Shown in pieces: positions 31,740 through 41,010 of a stretch of DNA of 64,000 bases. The stretch covers positions 186,001-250,000 of the forward strand of contig NZ_FOAV01000008.1 of the NCBI RefSeq assembly GCF_900109745.1, read 5' to 3'. Below the pieces are notes generated by a model. The model had not been told where the DNA came from. It was given only the letters and a program-made list of their open reading frames with translations, and did no database searches. Source of the stretch: Roseateles sp. YR242 (GTDB taxonomy: Bacteria > Pseudomonadota > Gammaproteobacteria > Burkholderiales > Burkholderiaceae_C). The position numbers and the translations under genes are program-made. The number at the start of each line of letters is the position of its first letter. Positions within the stretch are counted from its first letter, which is position 1.

Positions 31740-33158
31740 CTACTTGTTGTGCCCCGTGTGCGCCTGCGCCAGCTCACTGCGTACTTGCTTGACCTGGGCG
31801 GCTTCCACGGTGGGCGCCTGGTTGCCCCAGCCCTGCCGGACGAAGGTCAGCAGTTGCGCCACCTCCTCGTCGGAGAGGCGATCCGCAAAGGCGGGCATGC
31901 CGAGATTGGACGGCCGCTCGACGGTCGACGGCAGCTCGCCACCAGCCAGAACCAGTCGGATCAGCGACGCCGGGTCGGGGGCCAGCACCGTGGCATTGCC
32001 GGCGATCGGTGGGAAGGCCTTCGCATAGCCCTTGCCATCGGTGCGGTGGCAGGCAGCGCAATTGTCGACATACACCTGCGCGCCCCGGTTGGGTTCGACG
32101 CCCGACCGCAACTGCCGTGCTGTTTCTTCGTTCGGCTCGAATTTCGCCACGGCGGAGGACGACGCCGGCAACGTCTTCAGGTAGGCCGCGATGGCCCGCA
32201 GATCCTCATCCGTCATGTGCTGGGTGCTCTGCGTCACCACTTCGTGCATCGGCGTGCCGACCACGGCGGCATGGGTATTGCGGGCCGTCTTCAGGGTGGC
32301 GACGATGTCCTGCACCGTCCAGCGGCCCAGGCCGTCGGCCGCGTCGCCGCGCAAGTTGCTGGCCAGCCAGCCATCGATCACCTGGCCGCCGGCCAGGTAT
32401 TGCGGGCCGCCGTCGTCCAGCGCCAGTTCCTGCAGGGTCGAAGCCCGTGGCGTATGGCAGCTGCCGCAATGGCCTGCGCCTTGCACCAGGTAGGCCCCGC
32501 GGGCAATGACCGGGTCCTTGTAGCGCGCCAGGTCCACGCCGGGCGGTGTCTGCGTGGGCGCGGGGGCAAAGGTCTTTCGCCACAGCGCCAGCGGCCAGCG
32601 CATCGACAGCGGCCAGGGAATGGCGTTCGGCGGGTTGGCCGCCTGGACCGGTGCCACGCCGTTCATGAAGTAGGCATAAAGCGCGCGCATGTCGTCGTCG
32701 CTCAGACGGCCGTAGGACGGATACGGCATGGCCGGGTAGAGCGTGTCGCCCGAGGGGGTGATGCCGTGGCGCACCGCGCGGTCGAAATCGTTGAAGCTGA
32801 AGTTGCCGATGCCGGTCTGCTTGTCCGGCGTGATGTTGGTGGTGTGGAGGGTGCCGACCGGGGTCGCCATGGCCAGGCCGCCCGCATAGGGCTTGCCCTG
32901 CGGCGCGGTGTGGCAGGCCATGCAGTCGCCGGTCACGGCCACGTAGCGGCCCTGTTTCACGAGCTCGGCCAGTTCCGGCGAGCCGGCGGCCGGCAGCACC
33001 GGGTTGATGCTGCGGGTATTCGTTGGCAGCAGGGCGTAGCCGAACAGGCCGGCGCCGCCCAACATGCACAACACGACCAGGGCGATCACGGCAGGGAAGG
33101 CGCGGCGCTTGCGGCCGTTGAAGGAAGGACTGGTGGTCATGGTGCTGCCCTTGTTCAC
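31740..33158 (-). CDS. Triheme cytochrome c subunit of a periplasmic dehydrogenase
   Basis: 472-residue membrane-anchored cytochrome with three CxxCH heme sites: CMACH (residues 79-83), CGSCH and CAACH. One N-terminal helix (about residues 20-42) anchors it in the inner membrane. This is the electron-transfer subunit of the gluconate, sorbitol or glucose dehydrogenase class, passing electrons to ubiquinone. The GTG at 33158 overlaps the upstream flavoprotein stop in a GTGA junction and is taken as the start; an ATG six codons later is possible. It is the last gene of a three-gene operon with the GMC catalytic subunit and the small Tat subunit. Confidence 0.9.
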   Translation of the reverse strand: MNKGSTMTTSPSFNGRKRRAFPAVIALVVLCMLGGAGLFGYALLPTNTRSINPVLPAAGSPELAELVKQGRYVAVTGDCMACHTAPQGKPYAGGLAMATPVGTLHTTNITPDKQTGIGNFSFNDFDRAVRHGITPSGDTLYPAMPYPSYGRLSDDDMRALYAYFMNGVAPVQAANPPNAIPWPLSMRWPLALWRKTFAPAPTQTPPGVDLARYKDPVIARGAYLVQGAGHCGSCHTPRASTLQELALDDGGPQYLAGGQVIDGWLASNLRGDAADGLGRWTVQDIVATLKTARNTHAAVVGTPMHEVVTQSTQHMTDEDLRAIAAYLKTLPASSSAVAKFEPNEETARQLRSGVEPNRGAQVYVDNCAACHRTDGKGYAKAFPPIAGNATVLAPDPASLIRLVLAGGELPSTVERPSNLGMPAFADRLSDEEVAQLLTFVRQGWGNQAPTVEAAQVKQVRSELAQAHTGHNK

Positions 33159-34930
33159 GCCTGCACCAGCGGGCCGGGGTTCTTCAGGTATTGCTCACGG
33201 ATGGCCTTGGCCGCCCAGTAGGTCAGCGCGCCCACCATGCCGGTCGGGTTGTAGCCATTGTTCTGGGGGAAGGCGTTGGCGCCGGGCACGAAGACGTTGG
33301 AGACGTCCCAGGACTGCAGGTAGCGGTTCAGTGCCGAGGTCTTGGGGTCATGCCCCATGATGGCGCCGCCGCAGGTGTGGGTGCTCTGGTACTGCGTGAT
33401 GTTGTAGTGGTCGCCCGGCTTCTTCGCGTCGCCCTTCATGGCGACGGGGTTCAGCACCTTGCACATGTCCATCGCCTTGTCGACGAGGAACTTGGAGGCG
33501 CGAATCTCGTTGTCGTGCCAATCGAAGGTCATGCGCAGCAACGGCCGGCCGAAGCCGTCCTTGTAGGTGGGGTCCAGGCTCAAGTAGCTGTCCTTGTAGG
33601 ACATGCAGGCACCTTGCACCTCGTAATAGAACGAATGGCGGAAGACCTGCTTGATGCTCTTCTTCCAGGCGCTCCCCCAGTTGGGCACGCCAGGCGGTGT
33701 GGCGATGCCGCGCACCGGCCCCGAGCCCGGTTGGCGCGCCCAGATGATGCCGCCGCCCACAAAACCCGCCTTGGCGTTGTCCAGCTGGTTGCCGTTGAGG
33801 TCGTCGAAGGTGGCGCCACCGCCGCCGATGCCCATGAAGGCATTGGCCTGCACCGAATCATCGAAGAACAGGTTGACCCGGTTCAGGTTCTGGTACGAGT
33901 AGTTGCGGCCCACCGTGCCGGTGCCCTCGACAGGGTCGTAGGGCGTGCCAATGCCGGAGAGCAGCATCAGGTGCACGTTGTAGAGCGAGAACGCGCAGAG
34001 CACCACCAGGTCCGCCGGCTGCTCCACTTCGCGGCCCTGCGCGTCCAGGTAGGTGACGCCCGTGGCCTTGCGCCGGGTGTCGTCCAGGTTGACCTTCAGC
34101 ACCTGCGCATGGGTGCGTAGCTCGAAGTTGGGCCGTGGGCGGAGCACTGGCAGGATGCAGGCGTTGGGGCTCGCCTTCGAGTAGTTGAGGCAGCCGTAGT
34201 CGCTGCAGAAGCCGCAGAAATTGCAGGGCCCCATCTGGCAGTTGTACGGGTTCACGTAGTCCCGCGAGGCGTTGCTGGCCGGGATGGGGTAGGCGTGATA
34301 GCCGCTTTCGTTGGCGGCCTTGTAGAACATCTCGGCGCCCAGGTAATTGGGATTGGGCGGCAGTGCGAACTCGCGTGAGCGCGAGCCTTCGAAGGGGTTG
34401 CCGCCCTCGACGCGCTGCCCGTTGATGACGCCGGCCTTGCCCGAGGTACCACAGACATATTCGAAGTGGTCGAAGTGCGGCTCCAGTTCCTCGTAGCTGA
34501 CGGGGAAGTCCTGGATCGTCATGTCCTTGGGGATGAAGTTTCTGCCGTAGCGCTGCTCGACGTTGCTGCGCAGGCGCAAGTCCTCCGGCAGGGCCCGGAA
34601 ATGGCAGCCGGACCAGTGGCTGCCGGCCCCGCCCACGCCATCGCCAGGTTTGAACGAGCCCATCTGCCGATACGGCACCGCCGAATCATTCACACCATGG
34701 CGGATGGTGACCGTCTCCTTCGACAGGCTCTGCAGGTAGCGGCGATGGACCGACCCTTCCAATTCGTCAACCACACGCGGGTAGGCGAAGTCCGGCTGCG
34801 TGTCCCTGTCCGCACCGCGCTCCAGCACCACCACGTGCAGCCCGGCATCGGTGAGTTCCTTGGCCATGATGGCGCCGGTCCAACCCATGCCGACGATGAC
34901 GGCATCCACTCTTTTCTTGACGGTGGCCAT
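33155..34930 (-). CDS. GMC-type FAD dehydrogenase, catalytic subunit (gluconate 2-dehydrogenase-like)
   Basis: 591-residue flavoprotein. The FAD-binding Rossmann motif GMGWTG lies near the start (DAVIVGMGWTGAIMAKELTDAG). GAGSHWSGCHFR, a Cys-containing stretch NCQMGPCNFCGFCSDYGC (possible Fe-S ligation, as in bacterial FAD glucose dehydrogenases) and the C-terminal STHTCGGAIMGHDP and PQNNGYNPTGMVGAL match this family. It oxidises a sugar, sugar acid or polyol in the periplasm. It has no own signal peptide and is probably exported with its Tat-tagged small-subunit partner. The ATG at 34930 has GGAGG 8 bases upstream; an ATG at 34936 overlaps the previous stop but is too near that site. The substrate is not determined. 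Confidence 0.9.
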   Translation of the reverse strand: MATVKKRVDAVIVGMGWTGAIMAKELTDAGLHVVVLERGADRDTQPDFAYPRVVDELEGSVHRRYLQSLSKETVTIRHGVNDSAVPYRQMGSFKPGDGVGGAGSHWSGCHFRALPEDLRLRSNVEQRYGRNFIPKDMTIQDFPVSYEELEPHFDHFEYVCGTSGKAGVINGQRVEGGNPFEGSRSREFALPPNPNYLGAEMFYKAANESGYHAYPIPASNASRDYVNPYNCQMGPCNFCGFCSDYGCLNYSKASPNACILPVLRPRPNFELRTHAQVLKVNLDDTRRKATGVTYLDAQGREVEQPADLVVLCAFSLYNVHLMLLSGIGTPYDPVEGTGTVGRNYSYQNLNRVNLFFDDSVQANAFMGIGGGGATFDDLNGNQLDNAKAGFVGGGIIWARQPGSGPVRGIATPPGVPNWGSAWKKSIKQVFRHSFYYEVQGACMSYKDSYLSLDPTYKDGFGRPLLRMTFDWHDNEIRASKFLVDKAMDMCKVLNPVAMKGDAKKPGDHYNITQYQSTHTCGGAIMGHDPKTSALNRYLQSWDVSNVFVPGANAFPQNNGYNPTGMVGALTYWAAKAIREQYLKNPGPLVQA

Positions 34931-34932
34931 GC

Positions 34933-35679
34933 TCATGCCCTCCGTCCCGCCAAGTCCACGGGGCCAATGGGGTAGGGCTTGTCTCGCACCTCCACCCAAT
35001 CCACATAGTCAGCGCGCATGCCGGGGTAGCCGATCATCTTCCAGGCACCCATGCCCTTGTTGCCGCCGTGCTTGGGGTCCGCGAAATAGCCGTTGCGCAC
35101 CTCGGTGAGCAGGCTGTTGAAGAAGATCTTGTCCGGCACGTCCTCCCACTTGAGCTTGCCGGCTTCAGCCTGCTTGAGCAGGTCTTCCTGCTGCCGGGTC
35201 TCCAGTTGCGCGAATTGGCGGCCGCTGAAGTCCGCCGCGCTGCGCGCATTCATCGCCTTGATGCCAACACGCAGGATGTCCCGCAGTACCAGGCGGCCCT
35301 GATAACCGAAGTAGGTGGAACTCTCGGTGTAAGGGCCTTGCGTGTACCAGATGTTGCCGGCGGCGTAGGGCGTCTGCATATGGCGATCCAGGAACTCGGG
35401 CACGCCGAGTTCCACGGCACCGGGGCCGTGCTCATCCTTGGGAATGAGGCGGTCGCAGGCGGCGATCACAAACGCCCATTCCTCTGCGTTGAAGAAGGTG
35501 GGGGTGTAGGGCGGCTCGGGTGTCTGCGCGGCTGCGACGGCGGTGCCGCTCCCGCCGGGACTCATGGCCACGCCTTGCCCGAGCAACGCACCCCCGGTGG
35601 CGGACGCGGCCAGTGGCACGATGGCGATGCGCTTGAAGAATGAGCGACGTGGCTGGGCGTCAGAAGGCTTGTCTGTCAT
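34933..35679 (-). CDS. Gluconate 2-dehydrogenase subunit 3 family protein (Tat-exported small subunit)
   Basis: 248-residue small subunit. The leader carries RRSFFKR followed by an Ala/Gly-rich hydrophobic segment, a Tat signal that would export the folded flavoprotein complex by hitchhiking. The mature part has FFNAEEWAFVIAACDRLIPKDEHGPGAVELGVPEFLDRHM, characteristic of the family. It is first in the operon; its stop lies 2 bp from the chosen start of the GMC subunit. The ATG at 35679 places the Tat motif about 11 residues in, while upstream in-frame codons give no sensible leader. Confidence 0.88.
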   Translation of the reverse strand: MTDKPSDAQPRRSFFKRIAIVPLAASATGGALLGQGVAMSPGGSGTAVAAAQTPEPPYTPTFFNAEEWAFVIAACDRLIPKDEHGPGAVELGVPEFLDRHMQTPYAAGNIWYTQGPYTESSTYFGYQGRLVLRDILRVGIKAMNARSAADFSGRQFAQLETRQQEDLLKQAEAGKLKWEDVPDKIFFNSLLTEVRNGYFADPKHGGNKGMGAWKMIGYPGMRADYVDWVEVRDKPYPIGPVDLAGRRA

Positions 35680-36027
35680 GTTGGCGATGGCTGAAGAGGG
35701 CGCCGCGGCGGCGGCCCGTGACAGGGGCAGGACTTCGGAGCGCTTCTGCAGAACCGCGTCAGCGCGCGATTCAGGCAGAGCGCCCTGCAGCGCTGCGATG
35801 AATGCGGGAAGTTTGCATACAGACTGGATCGCCCTCAAGACATGCGCATGCGTCTTCGCACCCATACGGTGTCCATCTTTCGGACAGGGGCGATCTCCGC
35901 CCGCTACAAAGCGTCTGCTGTACGTTGATTTCTGCCGGCTCCGAGCCGCTTCATCGGTGCATCAAGTTCGCTACGTGGCGACAATTCTGGTGTGCGGGAT
36001 TACCCCGACCATTCGCAGGAGTTCGTC
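35680..36027. other. 348-bp intergenic region between divergent dehydrogenase operon and chemoreceptor
   Basis: No gene seen. It must hold promoters for the minus-strand dehydrogenase operon and the plus-strand chemoreceptor. One inverted repeat AAGAC-N10-GTCTT at 35837-35856 has a centre containing the palindrome ATGCGCAT. A well-placed AGGAG lies 6 bases before the chemoreceptor ATG. No convincing sigma-28 promoter was found for the chemoreceptor. Confidence 0.4.
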
Positions 36028-37566
36028 ATGTTTTCCCGTCTTTCCGTTGGCGCCAAGCTGGCCTTGGCTTTCAGTCTTGTTCTTCTTCTGACCGTCATCC
36101 TGGGTGTGACCGCAGTGGGGCAGCTCAGCCGTGTCAGGGGTGTGTCCACCGAAATGGCCGAGAACTGGCTGCCGTCCGCCCGCCAGGCACAGTTGATCTA
36201 TCAGCATGTGAGCCGCTACCGGACACGCGAGTACCGCATGATGGTGTCCACGGGCGAAGAGCGTCTGGCAGACTCGAAGAAGATCGATCAGTCCCGCGAG
36301 CAGGTGGCCAAGAACCTGGATGCGTATGAGCCGATGATCAGCTCACCGGCCGAAGGCCAGAAGCTCAAGGAGATCCGTTCCGCCTGGGCGGCCTACCTGG
36401 AGCAGAGCGCCATCATGATTGCGGCCGCGAAGGCTGGCGACGATGCCACCGCCAAGCGCATCCTGGCCATTGACGGCCTGCCGCGCTACGACGGTCTGAA
36501 CAAGGCGCTCGAAGAGCTGGTGGCGCTCAACACCCAGGGCGCCAAGGATGCCGAGACGCTTGGCAACAACATCTATGCAAGCAGCCGCTGGACCGTGGGC
36601 CTTGTGTGCGCTGCCGCCTTGCTGGTGGGCGCGGTGCTGGGCTTCATCATTACCCGCGGGCTGACCCGCCCGCTGGCGCAATCGGTGCAACTGGCCGAAT
36701 CAGTGGCTGGCGGCGACCTCACGGTGACCTTGCATGTGCAGGGTGAAGACGAGGTGGCTCAACTGCAGAAGGCCTTGCTGCGCATGGTGGGGCAGTTGAA
36801 GTCGGTGGTGTCGCAGGTGCGGGACGGTGTGGAGTCCGTGTCCAGCGCCTCCGGCCAGATCGCCGTGGGCAACCAGGATCTGTCGGCACGTACCGAGCAG
36901 ACGGCGTCCAACCTGGAGGAGACTGCTTCCAGCATGGAAGAGCTGACGGGTACGGTGGCGCAGTCCGCCGATACCGCCCGCCAGGCCAACCAAATGGCGG
37001 GCAGCGCGGCCGAAGCGGCCAAGCGCGGCGGGCAGGTGGTGGGCCAGGTAGTGGAACGGATGCGCCAGATCAGCGAGTCTTCGCAGCGCATCAGCGAGAT
37101 CATTGGCACCATTGACGGCATTGCGTTCCAGACCAACATCCTGGCGTTGAATGCAGCTGTGGAAGCGGCGCGCGCGGGCGAGCAGGGGCGTGGCTTTGCG
37201 GTCGTGGCCAGCGAGGTGCGCACGCTGGCGCAACGCAGCAGTGAAGCGGCCAAGGAGATCCGGACCTTGATCGGCCGCTCGGTGGAAACCGTGGCTGCGG
37301 GCAGCAGCGATGTGGCGCAGGCCGGCCAGGCGATGGGGGACATCGTCTCCAGCGTGGGCCGGGTGACGGACCTGATGGGCGAGATCGCCGCAGCCGCCAC
37401 CGAGCAGCGTGACGGCATCAACCAGGTCAATCAGGCGGTGGCGCAGTTGGACCAGATGACGCAGCAGAATGCCGCGTTGGTGGAGGAATCCAGTGCCGCC
37501 GCAACCTCCCTGCGGGAGCAGGCGCAGAAGCTGGAAGAAGTGGTGTCGGTGTTCCGCGTGGCTTGA
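36028..37566 (+). CDS. Methyl-accepting chemotaxis protein
   Basis: 512-residue chemoreceptor. Membrane helix 1 (about residues 10-30), a periplasmic four-helix-bundle sensor domain (about 35-188), membrane helix 2 (about 190-212), HAMP (to about 265) and a long cytoplasmic signalling hairpin follow in order. The tip sequence [33 protein letters not shown] is near residues 363-395. The C-terminus VSVFRVA lacks a CheR-docking pentapeptide, so adaptation would depend on other receptors. The ATG at 36028 has AGGAG upstream. It signals to CheA/CheW encoded elsewhere. The ligand is unknown. Confidence 0.93.
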   Translation: MFSRLSVGAKLALAFSLVLLLTVILGVTAVGQLSRVRGVSTEMAENWLPSARQAQLIYQHVSRYRTREYRMMVSTGEERLADSKKIDQSREQVAKNLDAYEPMISSPAEGQKLKEIRSAWAAYLEQSAIMIAAAKAGDDATAKRILAIDGLPRYDGLNKALEELVALNTQGAKDAETLGNNIYASSRWTVGLVCAAALLVGAVLGFIITRGLTRPLAQSVQLAESVAGGDLTVTLHVQGEDEVAQLQKALLRMVGQLKSVVSQVRDGVESVSSASGQIAVGNQDLSARTEQTASNLEETASSMEELTGTVAQSADTARQANQMAGSAAEAAKRGGQVVGQVVERMRQISESSQRISEIIGTIDGIAFQTNILALNAAVEAARAGEQGRGFAVVASEVRTLAQRSSEAAKEIRTLIGRSVETVAAGSSDVAQAGQAMGDIVSSVGRVTDLMGEIAAAATEQRDGINQVNQAVAQLDQMTQQNAALVEESSAAATSLREQAQKLEEVVSVFRVA

Positions 37567-37572
37567 CGCGGT

Positions 37573-37598
37573 GGCGCCGCCATGCGGCGCCGTTTCTT
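37573..37598 (+). terminator. Rho-independent terminator after the chemoreceptor gene
   Basis: GGCGCCGC-CAT-GCGGCGCC is a perfect 8-bp GC stem followed by GTTTCTT. It lies 7 bp after the chemoreceptor stop and touches the stop of the convergent FlxA-like gene. Confidence 0.7.
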
Positions 37599-38151
37599 AG
37601 GCGTAGACGTCCAGGTAGGCGCCCAGGGTGCTGGCTCGCGTGGTCGTCTTGCCTGGGGTTGCCTCAGCGGCCTCGGCGGTCTCTACGTCAGCCTCCAGCT
37701 TGAGTTGCGACGAACGGGCGGTGGCGGAGGTCTCCGAGGTGGCCGAAGCCGATGCAGCGGTCGACCGGGATGTGGCTTGCGCCTGAGACTTGCCGGCCGC
37801 TGGGTGCACGGCCTGGGCGGCGCTCGGCCCCCCGTTGGCCGAGGCGTCCTTCGCCCCGGCTGAGGCGCCGCCGCCTGATTGGCCGTTGGCCTTCTCCTGC
37901 GCCGCCTTCGCCTCTGCGTTCTGCAGCGACGAGATCTGCTGCATCACCATCTGGATCTGAGACTGCAGCAGCTTCTGCCGCTGCTCCTTGGCCTTGGCAC
38001 TGGAGGTGGTGTCGCTAGCCGCGTCCTTCAGGTCCTTCTGCAGCTTCTTGAGCTGGCTTTGCAGGCGCGCGATCTGGGATGCGCTGCTGGAGTCCGCACT
38101 CGAGGACGAAGCGCCCTGGATGGATTTGGCAGTGCTGGAGGTGACGTTCAT
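37597..38151 (-). CDS. FlxA-like coiled-coil protein (flagellar regulon)
   Basis: 184-residue hydrophilic protein. A Ser-rich start (residues 1-30) leads into a coiled coil of about 65 residues (IARLQSQLKKLQKDL and QKLLQSQIQMVMQQISSLQ), then a low-complexity Ala/Ser/Gly/Thr tail. This matches the FlxA-like family, of uncertain function. In E. coli flxA is transcribed by the flagellar sigma factor FliA, and here a near-consensus sigma-28 promoter lies just upstream (38174-38200). The start ATG at 38151 has AGGGAG upstream. Convergence with a chemoreceptor fits a motility context. Confidence 0.7.
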   Translation of the reverse strand: MNVTSSTAKSIQGASSSSADSSSASQIARLQSQLKKLQKDLKDAASDTTSSAKAKEQRQKLLQSQIQMVMQQISSLQNAEAKAAQEKANGQSGGGASAGAKDASANGGPSAAQAVHPAAGKSQAQATSRSTAASASATSETSATARSSQLKLEADVETAEAAEATPGKTTTRASTLGAYLDVYA

Positions 38152-38173
38152 GGTGATGGGCTCCCTGCAACTG

Positions 38174-38200
38174 TTATCGACCGGTTGGCAACAAACTTGA
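38174..38200 (-). promoter_or_regulatory. Sigma-28 (FliA) promoter of the FlxA-like gene
   Basis: On the minus strand TCAAGTTT (38200-38193), an 11-bp spacer, then GTCGATAA (38181-38174). Consensus is TAAAGTTT-N11-GCCGATAA, so 14 of 16 positions match with exact spacing. It sits 23 bp before the start codon at 38151. Confidence 0.8.
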
Positions 38201-38262
38201 GGCAGGGCGGCTGTCGCCCGATGGGCCGGGTAGGGTGGGCCAGTGATGGAGGTCGGTTGCCT

Positions 38263-38340
38263 CTCGTTGCAATGTGTCAACGAACTCCCCCTTTGGGGTT
38301 GTTCCAGCGCCATCGGAAATCAACACAATGGTGCAACGAG
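38263..38340. repeat. Nested inverted repeats upstream of the RHS genes
   Basis: Outer arms CTCGTTGCA (38263-38271) and TGCAACGAG (38332-38340) are perfect complements 60 bp apart. An inner hairpin at 38282-38304 pairs GAAC and CCCC with GGGG and GTTC around a CTTT loop. It lies in the 369-bp gap before the RHS gene at 38521. It could be an mRNA leader structure, a terminator or a site related to insertion of the RHS locus. The rest of the gap shows only the sigma-28 promoter. Confidence 0.4.
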
Positions 38341-38520
38341 GGAGATCGCTGAACCCATGCGCAATGACATGGGGTGGCGGTGAGAGAAGCCGTGCGGGCC
38401 CGGGAGGGCCTGCGTGCGTGATGTCAGGTGCCGGGTGGCACATCTCCCCTTGATGAACGATGCGGCCGTTGGTCGCGCAGAAGCTGTTGGCCGTGCCGAC
38501 AGCGATCAGGGAGTGAACTG

Positions 38521-41010
38521 ATGCGCTGGTTGTTGAAAGTAGTGATGGTGATCGGTCTTCTGGGCGGGCTTTGCTCGAAAGCCTCGGCCGAAACTTATGA
38601 AGAGCAATGGTGCCTGACCAATACGCTGTATGCACACCTCAAAGACTGTTATCCGTCCTCCGATGCCTTCATCGCGGCTTACTGGGCCCTCATTTCCCCG
38701 GGTCTGAACTCCATCCAGTCTGAAGGCACCCATTGGGGGCAGAACAGGGCGACGCTGGACAACTGCGAAACGAGATGGCCGGGCCCGCCACCCGTCATCT
38801 ATTGCACGATCACGCACTATTACACCTCGCACACCTATGGTACTCACGACGAAGTAGTGGAATTCACGCCCTGGACGGGGTATTTCGGGTTCACGATGAT
38901 GTGTGGCGCAGCATCGGGAATGACCTACATCCCTGCCACTAGCACATGCGCCTACATCAGATACCAGGAGAAGCCCCTTTGCGCTTGCCCCGGTCAATTG
39001 ACGTCGCCCGGCATCGGCAACCCTGTGACACCGCTTGACGGCGTCAAGCGTCAATCAGAACAAGTTTTCCAGTGGGGTCGGGGCCACAACCTGACCGCCA
39101 GCTACAACTATCTGCGGGAAAGTCTGGGCGATCGGATGAACCGCGCCACCCAGTCTGCGCTGGGTCCGATCTGGTTTACCAACCACCACAAATCCAGCCT
39201 TCGGTCCTCCACGCCCTCGAACGAAGGGCTGACCCTGCATCAACGGGCCAACGGCTCGTGGAAGACCTTCTACACCACGCGGGGCTACATCTTCGACACG
39301 ACCGAGATTGATGGTCAGCCCAAATCCAATGCCAATGGGACAAGCCTCTGGTACTACGACATGGGAGCCGAGGCCATCGAAACCCATGCGTGGGGCGCCT
39401 TTCCCCGGGGTTACGCGACGGCTGTGGCCTACATCGACGGCCGGACGCTGACCTACACTCGGGCGAGCCTCCCCATGGGCAGCGGCGTTGTCTCCGTCCT
39501 TCAGAGCATCACGGACGATTCCGGTCGTCAGGTGGGTTTCACCTATGAGAACGACCCGCTGGAGGCGGGGTCGATGCGAATCGTCTCCGCGACCGATCCT
39601 GCTGGAAACGTCTACGGATTCCGCTACGGCGCCAAAGGGCAGCTCACCACCTTCCAGTATCCGGACCAGACAACCCGGCAATACCAGTACGAGGTGGACG
39701 GCAAACCTTGGCTGATGACCGCGTTGATAGACGAAACCGGCTCGGCCTATGGCCGCTACAGCTACGACAGTCAAGGTCGTGCGGTTACGACCCGGACGGG
39801 CACCAGCGGCGTTCAATGGTCGATCGACTGGACACAAGCACCTCAGATGAACGTCACGGAGACCTTCACCTCGGGCCAGCTATTTCGATCCTTGTCGTTC
39901 ACCCAACCCTCCGTTGCTCAACTGCATGGCCCGGACGGGTATGAAGAGACGCTGTCCAGTACGCAGGTAAACGGCGTGACGCTGGTGGCCAGCCGGGTGC
40001 AGCCGGCTGGGGCGGGCTCCGCATCGGCCACGGTGCAGTACGACCGAGACTCGGAAGGCAACATCACGCGCCAGCTGGATGCCAATGGCCTCCAGTCCTG
40101 CCATGCCTTTGTGGCCAACCGTCATGCCGAATCGACCCGCGTGGACGGCCTGGCCGGTGGCACGACCTGCGGCACGGTGTTGGCTTCGAATGCAACGCTG
40201 CCCACTGGGGCTCGCAAGGTCAGCTCTCTCTGGCATCCGGTGTGGCGCAAGCAGGTGCGCACGGCCGAGCCCAACCGCATCACCACGCTGGTCTATAACG
40301 GTCAGCCCGACCCCACCAACGGCAACGCCGTCGCGAGCTGTGCGCCCTCGACAGCGCTGCTGCCCGACGGCAGCGCCATCGTGGTGCTGTGCAAGCGTGT
40401 GGAGCAGGCGACGACGGATGCGAACGGCGCCTTGGGCTTCAATGCCGTGGCCCAGCCTGGCGTTGCCGCCCGCACCTGGAGCTGGACTTATGACGCGCAA
40501 GGCCACGTGTTAACCGAGACTGATCCGCTGGACAGGACCACGACCAACACGTATTACGCCGACAGCACCGCTGATCATTGGACTGGTGACCTCAAGAGCA
40601 GCACGAACGCGGCGGGCCATGTGACCAACTATCTGCGCTATAGCGCATTGGGTCAGGTGCTGGAGGTGGTGGATGCCAATGGCCTCAGCACGGTCTATAC
40701 GTATGACGTGCGCTCCCGCTTGACGTCTGTGGTGCAGGCGGATCAAACCACCAGCTACACCTACTGGCCTACAGGGCTGGTCAAGCAGGTGACGCAGCCG
40801 GATGGCAGCACTGTCAGCTACGACTACGACGATGCCCACCGCTTGGTGGCTGTGGCCGACAACCTGGGCAACCGGATCCAGTACACGCTGGACCAGCGAG
40901 GCAATCGGACCAACGAAACCGTGCAAGACCCGAACGGCACCCTCCAGCGAAGCCTGGGGCGAGTGTTTGACGCGTTGAGCCGTACACAAAAGACGATGGG
41001 TGGGGAGTGA
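38521..41010 (+). CDS. RHS/YD-repeat protein, N-terminal half-type (secreted)
   Basis: 829-residue protein. A Sec signal peptide (WLLKVVMVIGLLGGLCSKASA) is followed by a Cys-containing region of about 140 residues. An N-terminal RHS-associated segment (DGVKRQSEQVFQWGRGHNLTASYNY) and then YD repeats follow (FRYGAKGQLTTFQYPDQTTRQYQYE, NTYYADSTADHWTGDLKSSTNAAGHVTNY, YDYDDAHRLVAVADNLGNR). Such repeats fold into a hollow shell that encloses toxins. The frame ends in the middle of a repeat (SRTQKTMGG), and the next RHS gene overlaps it by 4 bp (GTGA). Either one RHS shell has been split into two coupled polypeptides, or the C-terminal gene replaced the original end by recombination. Confidence 0.8.
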   Translation: MRWLLKVVMVIGLLGGLCSKASAETYEEQWCLTNTLYAHLKDCYPSSDAFIAAYWALISPGLNSIQSEGTHWGQNRATLDNCETRWPGPPPVIYCTITHYYTSHTYGTHDEVVEFTPWTGYFGFTMMCGAASGMTYIPATSTCAYIRYQEKPLCACPGQLTSPGIGNPVTPLDGVKRQSEQVFQWGRGHNLTASYNYLRESLGDRMNRATQSALGPIWFTNHHKSSLRSSTPSNEGLTLHQRANGSWKTFYTTRGYIFDTTEIDGQPKSNANGTSLWYYDMGAEAIETHAWGAFPRGYATAVAYIDGRTLTYTRASLPMGSGVVSVLQSITDDSGRQVGFTYENDPLEAGSMRIVSATDPAGNVYGFRYGAKGQLTTFQYPDQTTRQYQYEVDGKPWLMTALIDETGSAYGRYSYDSQGRAVTTRTGTSGVQWSIDWTQAPQMNVTETFTSGQLFRSLSFTQPSVAQLHGPDGYEETLSSTQVNGVTLVASRVQPAGAGSASATVQYDRDSEGNITRQLDANGLQSCHAFVANRHAESTRVDGLAGGTTCGTVLASNATLPTGARKVSSLWHPVWRKQVRTAEPNRITTLVYNGQPDPTNGNAVASCAPSTALLPDGSAIVVLCKRVEQATTDANGALGFNAVAQPGVAARTWSWTYDAQGHVLTETDPLDRTTTNTYYADSTADHWTGDLKSSTNAAGHVTNYLRYSALGQVLEVVDANGLSTVYTYDVRSRLTSVVQADQTTSYTYWPTGLVKQVTQPDGSTVSYDYDDAHRLVAVADNLGNRIQYTLDQRGNRTNETVQDPNGTLQRSLGRVFDALSRTQKTMGGE

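Noticed and set aside
35955-35990. Possible sigma-28 promoter (TCAAGTTC ... GCGACAAT) before the chemoreceptor
   Set aside because: The spacer is only 8 bp instead of 11 and the match is poor, unlike the strong site at 38174-38200.
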